A stretch of DNA of 42,426 nt from assembly GCA_021108215.1 (NCBI GenBank), contig JAIORK010000037.1:84352-126777 (forward strand), in the 5' to 3' direction. The position numbers were made by a program, and so were the translations under genes. The DNA is from a bacterium (GTDB lineage: Bacteria > Oederibacteriota > JAAXVQ01 > JAUVAV01). This document shows, piece after piece, positions 7,212-15,430 of the stretch. Positions within the stretch are counted from its first letter, which is position 1, and the number at the start of each line of letters is the position of its first letter. The notes under the pieces were generated by a model. The model made no database searches. It saw only the letters and a program-made list of their open reading frames with translations, and was not told the DNA's origin.

Positions 7212-8642
7212 TTAGCCAATACAATATTCCCTCATCTTGTTATATAGGGTTTTATAATCAATTTCCAGCTTTTTCGCAGTTGTTGAGCGATTCCAGTGAC
7301 AGGCTTCCAACGTCTCTAAAATAACACGGCGTTCAATCTTGGTAACCGCCTGTTTGACAATATCCTTCAAGGTTGTTTCTTCAATATCCACAACATCTTC
7401 TTCCGGCTCTGATGCGGATTGCGGTTGCGTTAAACCGGGGGTCTGCAAAAGTCCGCGCTCCTGCATTTCAGGCAGATGGTGAAAATGAACCATATCATCG
7501 GCCAGTACCACTGCCCGTTTAATGATATTTTTCATTTCCCGTACATTGCCGGGCCAGTCATGTTGCATAAAATAATTCATGACCTCAGGAGATACATCTT
7601 TAACGTTTTTTTCAAACTTCCGGTTGAAGGAATCAATAAAACTTTTGATTAAAAGTGGAATATCTTCTTGACGCTCTCGCAACGGCGGAAGCCGTAAAAC
7701 AAATTCATTCAGTCGATAGTAAAGGTCTTCCCGAAAACGCCCTTCATGAATGGCACGTTCCAAATTAACATTGGTCGCAGTAAAAACCGTCGCCTGAAAC
7801 GAAAGCTCTTCTTTACCACCCAACCGGCAAAAACGCCGTTCCTGTAATACACGCAATAATTTCACTTGAACAGAAATATCTAAATTTCCGATTTCATCTA
7901 AAAACAGAGTCCCTTTACCCGCATGCTCAAAACGCCCGATCTTCCTTGCCGTGGCACCGGTGAAGGCCCCCCGCTCATACCCAAACAGTTCACTTTCTAC
8001 AAGGGTTTCAGGCAATGTGGCACAATCAACTGAAACAAACGGTTCTTTTGCGCGTCGACTATGGGCATGCAATGCACGCGCGGTTAGCTCCTTACCTGTG
8101 CCGGATTCACCACGTATCATGACCGTTATATCATGCCGGGCAATTTGTTCAATGGTTTTTAAGAATTCCTTCATCTTACCTGACTCGCCCAACAGCTGAT
8201 CCGTGCTTTTTTGTATTTTTATCTGGGAGCGAAGGTTTTTTACCTCAAGCTGCAACTGCATGGACTTCATTGCATTGGCCACCGTTATCAACAGTTCATC
8301 CAAGTTGAGCGGTTTAGAAAGAAAATCATAGGCACCCAGCTTCATACATTTAACCGCCACATCAACGTCACCGAGCGCAGACAACATAATGGCATAAATT
8401 TCAGGATGAAGGCTTCTGATCTCTTTCAAGACCTGAATGCCGTCTATGGGCTGCATACGAATATCCAAAAGATATAAATCATATTTTTTTTGCTGACTCA
8501 ACTCAATGGCCCTGGGTCCGTCATTGGCCACCTCGGTAATATATCCGGCTGAACTCAGCGCGCGGGAAACAACCATACAATGTTCAGGTTCATCATCAAC
8601 AATGAGAATATTTCGACTCGTGTTCAAGCTGCCCCCCTGCAT
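7212..8642 (-). CDS. Sigma-54-dependent response regulator (NtrC family)
   Basis: The 476-residue protein has three domains. A receiver domain (about 10-125) has the acidic pair D16/D17, phospho-acceptor D60 and K110. The AAA+ sigma-54 activator domain (about 150-385) carries Walker A GESGTGKE (178-185), the GAFTGA loop (225-230) that contacts sigma-54, and Walker B GTLFLDEIGN. A Fis-type helix-turn-helix (about 435-470) follows (ETLEACHWNRSTTAKKLEID). No histidine kinase gene lies alongside, so it is an orphan regulator here. The ATG at 8642 has no ribosome-binding site; TTG at 8627, just after AGGGGGG, may be the true start. The target genes are unknown, and the only close downstream gene is the lysine-rich lipoprotein. 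Confidence 0.96.
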   Translation of the reverse strand: MQGGSLNTSRNILIVDDEPEHCMVVSRALSSAGYITEVANDGPRAIELSQQKKYDLYLLDIRMQPIDGIQVLKEIRSLHPEIYAIMLSALGDVDVAVKCMKLGAYDFLSKPLNLDELLITVANAMKSMQLQLEVKNLRSQIKIQKSTDQLLGESGKMKEFLKTIEQIARHDITVMIRGESGTGKELTARALHAHSRRAKEPFVSVDCATLPETLVESELFGYERGAFTGATARKIGRFEHAGKGTLFLDEIGNLDISVQVKLLRVLQERRFCRLGGKEELSFQATVFTATNVNLERAIHEGRFREDLYYRLNEFVLRLPPLRERQEDIPLLIKSFIDSFNRKFEKNVKDVSPEVMNYFMQHDWPGNVREMKNIIKRAVVLADDMVHFHHLPEMQERGLLQTPGLTQPQSASEPEEDVVDIEETTLKDIVKQAVTKIERRVILETLEACHWNRSTTAKKLEIDYKTLYNKMREYCIG

Positions 8643-8724
8643 TTCATTGCCGTGGCATTATTCTATGCACAATTACCCACCCATGCAAGCCTTTTATCCC
8701 GAATGCCGGCAAACACTTTTATTC

Positions 8725-8762
8725 AAAAAAAACGCCCGGAAGCAATTCTCCCAGGCGTTTTA
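8725..8762 (-). terminator. Intrinsic terminator downstream of tRNA-Cys
   Basis: On the minus strand AACGCC..GGGAG pairs with CTTCC.GGGCGTT (8729-8760), and a run of eight T follows (8732-8725). It ends the tRNA-Gly/tRNA-Cys transcript just before the divergent space to the response-regulator gene. Confidence 0.8.
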
Positions 8763-8768
8763 ACTTCT

Positions 8769-8842
8769 TGGAGGCGGCACTCGGAATCGAACCGAGGATG
8801 AGGGTTTTGCAGACCCTGGCCTTACCACTTGGCGATGCCGCC
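8769..8842 (-). tRNA. tRNA-Cys (GCA)
   Basis: The minus strand folds as a full cloverleaf: acceptor GGCGGCA/TGCCGCC, anticodon stem AGGGT/ACCCT with loop CTGCAAA (anticodon GCA), and TC loop GGTTCGATTCC. U is at the discriminator position, as usual for Cys, and CCA is encoded. Confidence 0.95.
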
Positions 8843-8972
8843 ATAAAAATTCGCAAACTTATATTTCACGATAAAAATCCGCAGGCTACAAAGCGTCCCG
8901 AGGATCGATATTTATTCCCGTCGGGGAATCACTCGGCACCCTGCATTCAACATTCGCCGGACACAAGCCGGA

Positions 8973-9156
8973 CAGGCTGCCCCGACCTGATGGATGGTAT
9001 CTTTGGGATGCTTCACAGCCCATTGTGTTCGCGCTGGCACGATAACAAATCCACAGGCTTACCCGGCATTCGCCGGGCAGGCTGCCCCGACCTGATGGAT
9101 GGTATCTTTGGGACGCTTCGCAGCCCATTGTGTTCGCGCTGGCACGATAACAAATC
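8973..9156. repeat. Two direct repeats of about 79 bp with 105-bp period between tRNA genes
   Basis: Copy one (8973-9051) and copy two (9078-9156) differ at two positions only. Each is introduced by a GC-rich CATTCGCCGG-type palindrome like those at 24.1 and 31.4 kb. No convincing reading frame lies in them; a long plus-strand frame here crosses both tRNA genes and is not real. The 345-bp space between the two tRNA genes otherwise holds nothing I recognise. Confidence 0.85.
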
Positions 9157-9190
9157 TGCCGGCCAAACAATCGGCCGGCAGTTTATAAAT

Positions 9191-9265
9191 TGGAGCGGGA
9201 AATGGGGTTCGAACCCACGACATCTACCTTGGCAAGGTAGCGCTCTACCACTGAGCTACTCCCGC
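9191..9265 (-). tRNA. tRNA-Gly (GCC)
   Basis: The minus strand gives acceptor GCGGGAG, D arm AGCTCAGTGGTAGAGC, anticodon stem CTACC/GGTAG with loop TTGCCAA (anticodon GCC), T arm GTGGGTTCGAACCCCAT, and encoded TCCA end. Confidence 0.97.
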
Positions 9266-9446
9266 ATAAAAATCCATAGGCTGCGCCTGCATCCCTTGAA
9301 TCAAGATTTTTTCCGAGTGGGACTTACGCCTATACGATTGAGTGTTTTTGTTCTGAACTGCCGGCTTTTAATAATCCTCACGCATTTCATGGACGACTTG
9401 ATGCCCAGCCTTTTCGCGTTATTCAAAATAAAAATTTCAGAGCGAT

Positions 9447-9475
9447 ATTTTAATGATTCAGGCTTGATCTGTCAA
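9447..9475 (-). promoter_or_regulatory. Strong sigma-70-type promoter for tRNA-Gly/tRNA-Cys
   Basis: On the minus strand TTGACA (9470-9475) and TAAAAT (9447-9452) are exactly 17 bases apart. It lies just after the stop of the ExeA-like gene, giving a leader of roughly 175 bases before tRNA-Gly. Confidence 0.65.
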
Positions 9476-9478
9476 GAT

Positions 9479-10300
9479 TTATTCCATTTTTAATCCAAGA
9501 TCATTTCCCACGCCATCAATAATCTCTTCATCCACAATTTCTTTTTTAATTAAAAAACTTTCCAGCAGACCATTGTCACAAACCGTATTAATCAACCGCG
9601 GAATCCCCTTGGAATAGAGGAATATTTTCTTATACGCTCCTGCTGTAAAAAGTTCTTTTGGACTTCCCCCGATGACGATGCGATGCTTGATATATTCAGT
9701 AACATCCGCCTCCAACAGACTTTGCAGTGTAAATTTCAATGCAATCCGCTGCTGCAAAGGCGGGTCCAATGCAATGTTTTGTTCCAACTCCGGCAACCCA
9801 ATCAGATTGATGGAAAGCAGCTTGTGTCCGGGTGCTTCGAGGTTAAGCAACCCGCGAAACTCCTCGAAAATTTCACGGGTGAGCAGCATATTCGCCTCAT
9901 CAATAATCACCACAGCTTTTCTACCCTCATCATAAATCTCCATCAATCTTTCATAAAGCTGTGGTAATATAACCGCCTTTTTATCGCCTGGCTCTTTGAC
10001 CCCGAGTTGAGCTGCAATTTTTTTCAGCAACCATTCCGCCGTTATCTCCGAGTGTACAATCACCAACAAGGCCGCCTCGTATTGCTCATCGTTTTCAAGA
10101 CTTTCCAGTAATTTTCTGGCCAAAAGTGTTTTACCGCATCCAATCTCGCCTACCATGACAGCCAACCCTTTCATGGTGTTGATGGCATGCATAAGCCTGA
10201 TCAGTGCTTCGGAATGCTGCCGACTCTCATAAAAAAAACGTGATTCGGGTGCATTGGAAAAAGGCTGTTCTTTCAAATTAAAAAAGGCTTCATAACTCAA
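9479..10300 (-). CDS. ExeA/GspA-type AAA ATPase
   Basis: The 273-residue protein begins MSYEAFFNLKEQPFSNAPES, the signature opening of ExeA/GspA ATPases. It has Walker A GEIGCGKT (about residues 52-59), Walker B KAVVIIDEAN, and the sensor/arginine region DPPLQQRIALKF. Related proteins power peptidoglycan insertion of type II secretion or pilus assembly components; shorter versions without the peptidoglycan-binding tail, like this one, occur next to many envelope and TPR genes. It sits 18 bases downstream of the TPR gene on the same strand, so the two are probably one operon. No secretin or GspB gene is in the window. Confidence 0.9.
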   Translation of the reverse strand: MSYEAFFNLKEQPFSNAPESRFFYESRQHSEALIRLMHAINTMKGLAVMVGEIGCGKTLLARKLLESLENDEQYEAALLVIVHSEITAEWLLKKIAAQLGVKEPGDKKAVILPQLYERLMEIYDEGRKAVVIIDEANMLLTREIFEEFRGLLNLEAPGHKLLSINLIGLPELEQNIALDPPLQQRIALKFTLQSLLEADVTEYIKHRIVIGGSPKELFTAGAYKKIFLYSKGIPRLINTVCDNGLLESFLIKKEIVDEEIIDGVGNDLGLKME

Positions 10301-10318
10301 AAAAGGTTCCTCCTGCAG

Positions 10319-12448
10319 TTATACATAAGATACGCGGCCCCGCCTGCCTTTGGACGGCGGTTCCTGACGGTCATCGTCTTTTGTGGATTTTGGTTTTTCT
10401 GTTCCCATTTCAGGTGTCTTACTTTTTTTTACATCCTCACCCTTTTTTTCCACCTTTTTTTCCGGTTCTTCTTTTTTGGGGTCCGGTTTGCTTTCCCCGG
10501 CAGGCGGCACACTTGGTTTCTCTGGTTTTGTTCTGGCTTGGGTCTGTTTGCTGAGTTTTTCCTGTTCCGCCATCTTTCCTTCAAGCGATTGTTTTTTAAC
10601 CTGTGCTTCCATATTGCCCGGTTCTATCTCAAGTATTTTTTGATAAATTTTGAGTGCTTCGTTGAGCAATCCCTGTTTCGTGTAAATTTCCGCCACTGTA
10701 ACCGTCATGAATTCATCCTGGCTATCCCCGGCGACTTCATCCCCTTGTGTATTGCTTATGGATTGCAATAATTCCGGCTCTTTTGACAGCACTGTGGTTT
10801 GCTGTGGTTCCTGAGCCGTACTGCGCTGCGCCCTCACCTGCGCCTCACGCAACGCCCGTTCCCGAGCCTCTCTTTGAACCCGTTGTTCTTCTTTTTCTTC
10901 ATCGTTATTCACAACCGGTTCAGACACTTTTTTTCTGGCAATGGCTGTTTCCGGATTAATCCCGGCAAACATGGCATAAACTCTGGTTAAGGCATTTTTT
11001 ACGTTTATATTTTTTGGATCAGATTTTAAAATTTTCTGATAAATTTCAATCGCCTCATCCAGCGAACCTTGTTGAACATAGGTGTCGGCTATATTAAGCA
11101 TCACTTGCGTCTCTGTCTTCTCGGGTGAAGGCTTGGGCTTGGGTGCGGGCGCTTGCGATGCCGCCGGTGGCGGTGGTTCCACGGGTTTGGCTGCAGACGA
11201 TGCCGGCTGCGGCATTTTACCGCCGGTCAATTCCGCCGCTTTGGCGCGCATATTTTCCGCATCCGCGATTTTACCTTGGGCTTCCAAAAGATCGGCCAAT
11301 GCATTACAAGCTCCGGCGGCTTGTTCCTCAAGACCGGCATTGTAGGACGCATCCGCCAGTTTTAAATACAGCTCTTGGTTGTTGCTGTCCTGTTTAACCG
11401 CCTGGCTTGCACAAATGGCGGTTCTCTCCCATTCTTCCTTGGTGGCAAACATATCCATCGCTTTAATAAAATTATCCCGGGCACCGGCAATATCATTCTT
11501 CTCAATGGCAATGTTGGCGATACGTTCATGGGCCGTGGCATTTTTGGCATCTTTTTTAATCAATCGTTCATACAATTTACCGGCATCATCCCATTGTTTC
11601 ATTTGTGTAAAAATACGTGCCAATTGGGTCAACCCGCCCATATGACTGACCTTAAATTTTAAGAGTGTCTCAAATTCCTGACGCGCATCCTCGGTTTTTT
11701 GATTATGCAAATGAACCAGTCCCAAATAATAATGTGCTTCAATACTTTTGTGCTGAATTGCTTTTTGAGCAAATTGTTTTCCTCTATCAAAATTGCCCTG
11801 GCGGATGAACTCCTCAGCGGCATATAAAAATTCCTTCTTGGCATCCGAATCAGAACCTTCCTTTACATAAATTTCTCCCATAGCAATCCGCGCAGGCAGG
11901 CATGCTGAATCCAACTGGATAATTTTCCTAAAAACCGCCCCGGCTTTTTTGTACATTCGGTTGTTATAAAGGGCATTCCCGATAATCAGATAGTACTCGG
12001 CAGCTTCTTGATTTCTCCCGTTTTTTGCCAGCAAATCACCTAATTTTTGATAATTTTCAAAATTTTTAGGATCACGGGTAATGGCATTTTTTAGTTGTTC
12101 AACAGCTTGATTAAGTTCCGGTGAATCTTGCTTGGCTTTTTCCGCTTGGGAAACCGGTGGCGTAATATCATCCACACTGTCCGGGTCCAGTTTGGTCATT
12201 TTATTTTTAATCATCTCAATTTTTTCCCCTGAATCGGGTTGAGAGAAAAGCAACAGAATGGCATCTTTATAATAGCGCAGAGCATCCGAAAGTTGACCCA
12301 ACCACTCACTCACATCACCCAAAATAATAATGGTATTGATGTCCGCCGGGTCCATCGAAAGCATTTGCTTGTACTTTTTCAGTGCAGCCTCATAGTGCCC
12401 TTCTCGGAAATCTTGAAAGGCCTGCTTGGCCAATTTTTTTTTATCCAT
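10319..12448 (-). CDS. TPR-repeat protein, cytoplasmic scaffold
   Basis: From the ATG at 12448 (MDKKKLAKQAFQDFREGHYE) the protein is 709 residues. The frame is open upstream, but those 43 residues are non-conserved and contain a hairpin, so I prefer the internal start; its ribosome-binding site (GGGGG) is weak and distant. It holds about a dozen TPR units, such as GQLSDALRYYKDAILL, GSLDEAIEIYQKILKSDPKN and GLLNEALKIYQKILEIEPGN. These are split by Pro/Ala-rich (about 430-460) and Glu/Arg-rich linkers, and the protein ends in a Lys/Glu/Pro-rich tail. No signal peptide is present. With the ExeA-like ATPase downstream it likely organises an envelope or secretion assembly; that role is inference. 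Confidence 0.85.
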   Translation of the reverse strand: MDKKKLAKQAFQDFREGHYEAALKKYKQMLSMDPADINTIIILGDVSEWLGQLSDALRYYKDAILLLFSQPDSGEKIEMIKNKMTKLDPDSVDDITPPVSQAEKAKQDSPELNQAVEQLKNAITRDPKNFENYQKLGDLLAKNGRNQEAAEYYLIIGNALYNNRMYKKAGAVFRKIIQLDSACLPARIAMGEIYVKEGSDSDAKKEFLYAAEEFIRQGNFDRGKQFAQKAIQHKSIEAHYYLGLVHLHNQKTEDARQEFETLLKFKVSHMGGLTQLARIFTQMKQWDDAGKLYERLIKKDAKNATAHERIANIAIEKNDIAGARDNFIKAMDMFATKEEWERTAICASQAVKQDSNNQELYLKLADASYNAGLEEQAAGACNALADLLEAQGKIADAENMRAKAAELTGGKMPQPASSAAKPVEPPPPAASQAPAPKPKPSPEKTETQVMLNIADTYVQQGSLDEAIEIYQKILKSDPKNINVKNALTRVYAMFAGINPETAIARKKVSEPVVNNDEEKEEQRVQREARERALREAQVRAQRSTAQEPQQTTVLSKEPELLQSISNTQGDEVAGDSQDEFMTVTVAEIYTKQGLLNEALKIYQKILEIEPGNMEAQVKKQSLEGKMAEQEKLSKQTQARTKPEKPSVPPAGESKPDPKKEEPEKKVEKKGEDVKKSKTPEMGTEKPKSTKDDDRQEPPSKGRRGRVSYV

Positions 12449-12508
12449 AAAAAATAATGCCCCCATAAAAAACAGGTAAAAAAGGTATTTACTATGCCAC
12501 CGCGAATT

Positions 12509-12530
12509 CCCCGGTTTTTGAAACCGGGGA
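12509..12530. repeat. Perfect GC-rich hairpin upstream of the TPR gene
   Basis: The palindrome TCCCCGGTTT, three-base loop, AAACCGGGGA has a 10-bp stem. It would fold in the mRNA leader about 60 bases before the chosen TPR start. The motif GTCCCCGGTTT is a common mobile or REP-like remnant in many genomes. The remainder of the 12449-12764 gap holds only a candidate promoter. Confidence 0.7.
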
Positions 12531-12628
12531 CAGTCTATTTGAGAAACAAACTGCGGGATAGTAACAATGGTTTTCAATTCAGATCATATCTAAATCCCCA
12601 TTCTTTCGAATAAGAAATTAAACATTTT

Positions 12629-12658
12629 ATACTATCATTCAATTTCAGCCAATGTCAA
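12629..12658 (-). promoter_or_regulatory. Candidate promoter of the TPR-ExeA operon
   Basis: On the minus strand TTGACA (12653-12658) and TAGTAT (12629-12634) are 18 bases apart, about 180 bases upstream of the TPR start. Confidence 0.4.
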
Positions 12659-12764
12659 GGCAAAAACGGTTTTCTGGATTGTTGACAAATAACCTGCCCT
12701 TGTTGTTCGAAAATTTTTCCATTATTTTTTTATTCAAGGTTATTCAGTAAATTCATTAAAAAAA

Positions 12765-12793
12765 TTGACAAAAAAGAATATTTTGCTTAATAT
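12765..12793 (+). promoter_or_regulatory. Promoter of tRNA-Leu
   Basis: TTGACA (12765-12770) and TAATAT (12788-12793) are separated by 17 bases, with the tRNA beginning 14 bases after the -10 element. Near-consensus elements at this distance make this the best promoter in the window. Confidence 0.8.
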
Positions 12794-12806
12794 CTTCTAC
12801 ATTCGT

Positions 12807-12893
12807 GCCGGAGTGGTGAAATTGGTAGACGCAGTGGACTCAAAATCCACCGCTCTTCGGGGCATGTCGGTTCAAGTCCGACCTCCGGCACCA
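12807..12893 (+). tRNA. tRNA-Leu (CAA)
   Basis: Acceptor GCCGGAG/CTCCGGC, anticodon stem GTGGA/TCCAC with loop CTCAAAA (anticodon CAA), long variable arm (CGCTCTTCGGGGCATG), T arm TCGGTTCAAGTCCGA, and encoded ACCA. The long variable arm confirms a class II tRNA. Confidence 0.95.
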
Positions 12894-12978
12894 TCCTGCA
12901 CCCTTGGTGCGGGATGAAGTACCGCGCAACAAAGCGGGGCGTCTATTGCTCTATTTTTCATCCTTTCCAATAAAAAAA

Positions 12979-13007
12979 GGGGACGGTTGTTACCGTCCCC
13001 TTTTTTT
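12979..13007. terminator. Bidirectional intrinsic terminator
   Basis: GGGGACGGT pairs with ACCGTCCCC, with A7 on the left and T7 on the right. It can end both the tRNA-Leu transcript (plus) and the MerR-GGDEF gene (minus). A second hairpin without a T tract (CATCC.GCACC/GGTGC.GGATG, 12892-12917) abuts the tRNA 3' end. Confidence 0.9.
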
Positions 13008-13021
13008 ATTAATAATTTTTT

Positions 13022-13891
13022 CTACGATGCCCGCTTATCCACTACAAAATCACTTTTCTTCAATTTTTGAGCATATTGCTTCAATTCATTTGCAATATCA
13101 TCAATTTGCGCATAATGTGCCAAATTTCTCCGCTCATTGGTAACAACCGCAACAGATAAATTCATAATCGAATATTTTAAAACCTCACCCTTCCGGTTAA
13201 TATTAATGATGTATCCCTGCTTACGGTCTTCTTTGTCATACTGCTGTGCAATGAGTCGATCAAAATTCTCAATTAATTTAGAACAAACCAACGGGTACTT
13301 TTCAGGTGTCGTAACAATAACAAAATTATCCCCGCCCAAATGACCAACGATATCATTGGGGTTACCATGATCGCGGGTTACATCGAAAATAATCAATGCC
13401 GTAAATTTAAGTAATTTATCCCCCCGCTGGTAGCCATAGCGTAAATTATACGCCCGAAAATTATCAAGATCTATATAGCAAATCGCTGTTTTCTGTCCCT
13501 CGGACAACCGACGATCAATTTCTTGCTGAATAAAAAAGTGATCAGGAAGATTGGTAAGCGGATGAACACGATTGGTGCCTTTGGAATCGGCATAACCATC
13601 CTCAATTTCAGAACCAACATTGAACTGATTGATATCTTTGACTTTACGCTTAAGCATCTCGTCTTGTAAAAATGCCGACGAGGTAAGCAGATCATTGATT
13701 CTAAGATTATTATGCTCAAGTGTCTCTTTGAGCGCAATAATCTTTTTCACCATTTGCTTGTTGTATTTTCTGTGTCCTGATGGAACACGAACAGGTGTAA
13801 TGAGACCCAAACTCTCCCAATATCGAAGGGTTCGTTCAGAAAGACCACTAAGTTTTGCAGTAGCACCAATTCCAATTAATTTTTCTTTCAT
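13022..13891 (-). CDS. MerR-type DNA-binding domain fused to a variant GGDEF domain
   Basis: The product is 289 residues from the ATG at 13891; a GTG nine bases earlier is possible. Residues 1-70 form a MerR winged helix (GATAKLSGLSERTLRYWESL, then GLITP, then SGHRKYN). Residues about 110-285 are a GGDEF-family domain: NLPDHFFIQQEIDRR, metal-site YIDLDNFRAYNLRYGYQRGD, and the signature HLGGDNF. The GGDEF motif is thus GGDNF, and the RxxD inhibitory site is replaced by NPND. The C-terminal part (KQGYIININRKGE, MNLSVAVV) matches the GGDEF subclade that usually reads GHIGGDDF. Loss of the second acidic residue suggests nucleotide binding rather than c-di-GMP synthesis, giving a transcription factor with a built-in nucleotide-sensing domain. 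That function is inferred. Confidence 0.88.
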   Translation of the reverse strand: MKEKLIGIGATAKLSGLSERTLRYWESLGLITPVRVPSGHRKYNKQMVKKIIALKETLEHNNLRINDLLTSSAFLQDEMLKRKVKDINQFNVGSEIEDGYADSKGTNRVHPLTNLPDHFFIQQEIDRRLSEGQKTAICYIDLDNFRAYNLRYGYQRGDKLLKFTALIIFDVTRDHGNPNDIVGHLGGDNFVIVTTPEKYPLVCSKLIENFDRLIAQQYDKEDRKQGYIININRKGEVLKYSIMNLSVAVVTNERRNLAHYAQIDDIANELKQYAQKLKKSDFVVDKRAS

Positions 13892-13958
13892 GATGAACAC
13901 CTTTTCATAATTTCGTTTAATATAACAAATTAAATACCATTCTATTTTTCATATAACA

Positions 13959-13988
13959 ATTATAATCAATTACTAACTTTTTTGTCAA
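13959..13988 (-). promoter_or_regulatory. Promoter of the MerR-GGDEF gene with direct repeats
   Basis: On the minus strand TTGACA (13983-13988) and TATAAT (13959-13964) have an 18-base spacer. The longer-than-17 spacing suits MerR-type control. Direct repeats of TTGTTATAT (13951-13959 and 13920-13928) lie 31 bases apart from the -10 edge into the leader, a candidate autoregulatory site. Confidence 0.6.
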
Positions 13989-14063
13989 GTTTCGATTAAT
14001 TGTTTTTGTAGATTATTTTGAGTTATTTGATATTCTCATTAAAAAACAATGCTAAAATTATCA

Positions 14064-15284
14064 CTAGTATAGCTTGATACGTACAAATTTTCTTTTCCCA
14101 ACCTGAATCACAAGTCCATCCTCAACCACAATATCCCTATCTTGGTCGCTGATTTTTTGTTGATTAATCTGTACGGCACCTTGCTTCAACATGCGCTGCG
14201 CTTCGGACTTGCTGGAAACCAATCCGCTTTCATGTAAAAGTTTAACAACCCAAAGCTTTCCATTTTGTAATTTTTGTGTAGATATTTTTTTCTCTTGAAT
14301 ATCCTCTGGAAGCCCACTATTTTTAAAAACACGATCAAACGCTTCTGCGGCCAGATCAGCTGCCTGAGGACTATGATAAAACGTAATAATATGCTTGGCC
14401 AAATCCGCCTTTGCATTCCTCGGATGAAGACTTCCGGATTCTAAATCGTTTTCAATCACTGCCAATTTTTCATCACTTAAATCAGTCAGAAGTCTGTAAT
14501 ACTTCATCATCAGCGCATCAGGTATACTCATCATTTTCCCGAACATTTCCTTGGGGTCCTCGGCAATCCCAATATAATTGCCAAGACTTTTCGACATTTT
14601 CTGGACACCATCAAGTCCTTCCAACAGCGGCATGGCTATAATGGTTTCCGGCGTCTGATTGTAATCCTGCTGCAAGGAACGCGCAACCAAGCAATTAAAT
14701 ATCTGGTCTGTACCGCACAATTCCACATCGGATTTTAAAACAACCGAATCATAACCTTGAATCAATGGATATAAAAATTCATGTAATCCAATCGGTTTCC
14801 CTTCCCGAAAGCGTTTAGAAAAATCATCCCGTTCAATAATTCTGGCAACAGTATACCGGGCCGTAAGCCGTATCACGTCGGAAAAATTCATGGCATTACA
14901 CCATGTACTATTAAAAACAATCTCGGTCTTTTCCTTGAGCAGGATTTTAAACACCTGCTCCTGATACGTTTGCGCATTCTCCTTGATTTGTTCCGAAGTA
15001 AGTGGCGGACGGGTCACCGATCTCCCGGTTGGGTCACCGATCATACCGGTAAAATCTCCGATCAAAAATTGGACAGTATGTCCCATTTCCTGTAATTGGC
15101 GTAATTTCCGCAATACCACTGTATGTCCCAAATGCAGGTCCGGGGCGGAAGGGTCGGCACCATACTTTATTCTTAGTGGTTTCCCGGTCTTGAGTTTGAC
15201 AACCAATTCTTCCTCGCCAATAAATTCCGAAACACCTCTGCGCATCAACTGTAAGGTCTGTTTGATATCCAAAAGAGTACACAC
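14064..15284 (-). CDS. tyrS: Tyrosyl-tRNA synthetase
   Basis: This class I synthetase is 406 residues long. It charges tRNA-Tyr in the cytoplasm. The HIGH motif is HLGHT (residues 51-55), the tyrosine pocket is marked by KYGADPSAPDLHLGH, and KMSKS appears in full near residue 230 (VQKMSKSLGN). An S4-like RNA-binding domain occupies the C-terminus (LVSSKSEAQRMLKQGAVQIN). This is the TyrRS group with a shorter insertion, as in TyrZ-like enzymes. The start is uncertain: GTG at 15284 lies almost on the AGGAG site, so TTG at 15272 is an equally good start. Confidence 0.97.
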   Translation of the reverse strand: MCTLLDIKQTLQLMRRGVSEFIGEEELVVKLKTGKPLRIKYGADPSAPDLHLGHTVVLRKLRQLQEMGHTVQFLIGDFTGMIGDPTGRSVTRPPLTSEQIKENAQTYQEQVFKILLKEKTEIVFNSTWCNAMNFSDVIRLTARYTVARIIERDDFSKRFREGKPIGLHEFLYPLIQGYDSVVLKSDVELCGTDQIFNCLVARSLQQDYNQTPETIIAMPLLEGLDGVQKMSKSLGNYIGIAEDPKEMFGKMMSIPDALMMKYYRLLTDLSDEKLAVIENDLESGSLHPRNAKADLAKHIITFYHSPQAADLAAEAFDRVFKNSGLPEDIQEKKISTQKLQNGKLWVVKLLHESGLVSSKSEAQRMLKQGAVQINQQKISDQDRDIVVEDGLVIQVGKRKFVRIKLY

Positions 15285-15366
15285 TCCTATCCTTAAAATG
15301 AAAAATACTCTAGCATTTCCAGGGGTTCTTTTTCAATGGAAAAGTCACGAATTTGGATGGGATTTA

Positions 15367-15375
15367 TGTTACAAT
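15367..15375 (+). promoter_or_regulatory. Candidate extended -10 promoter of the PBP gene
   Basis: TGTTACAAT is an extended -10 element about 55 bases upstream of the PBP start codon. No good -35 is present. Confidence 0.35.
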
Positions 15376-15430
15376 TGCCCTTCAATTTTTATGCTCATAA
15401 AATAACATCCTACGGAGGCGGCTCCTTCGC

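Noticed and set aside
7212-8642. Sigma-54 promoter near the NtrC-like gene
   Set aside because: A by-eye search for TGGC-N8-TTGC in the neighbouring gaps found no convincing match, so no target was assigned.
9300-9389. 29-codon basic open frame in the tRNA leader (minus strand)
   Set aside because: No ribosome-binding site and no family match; recorded only as a curiosity.
8768-9493. Long plus-strand open frame across tRNA-Cys, the repeats and tRNA-Gly
   Set aside because: It runs antisense through two tRNA genes and a noncoding repeat, so it is chance.
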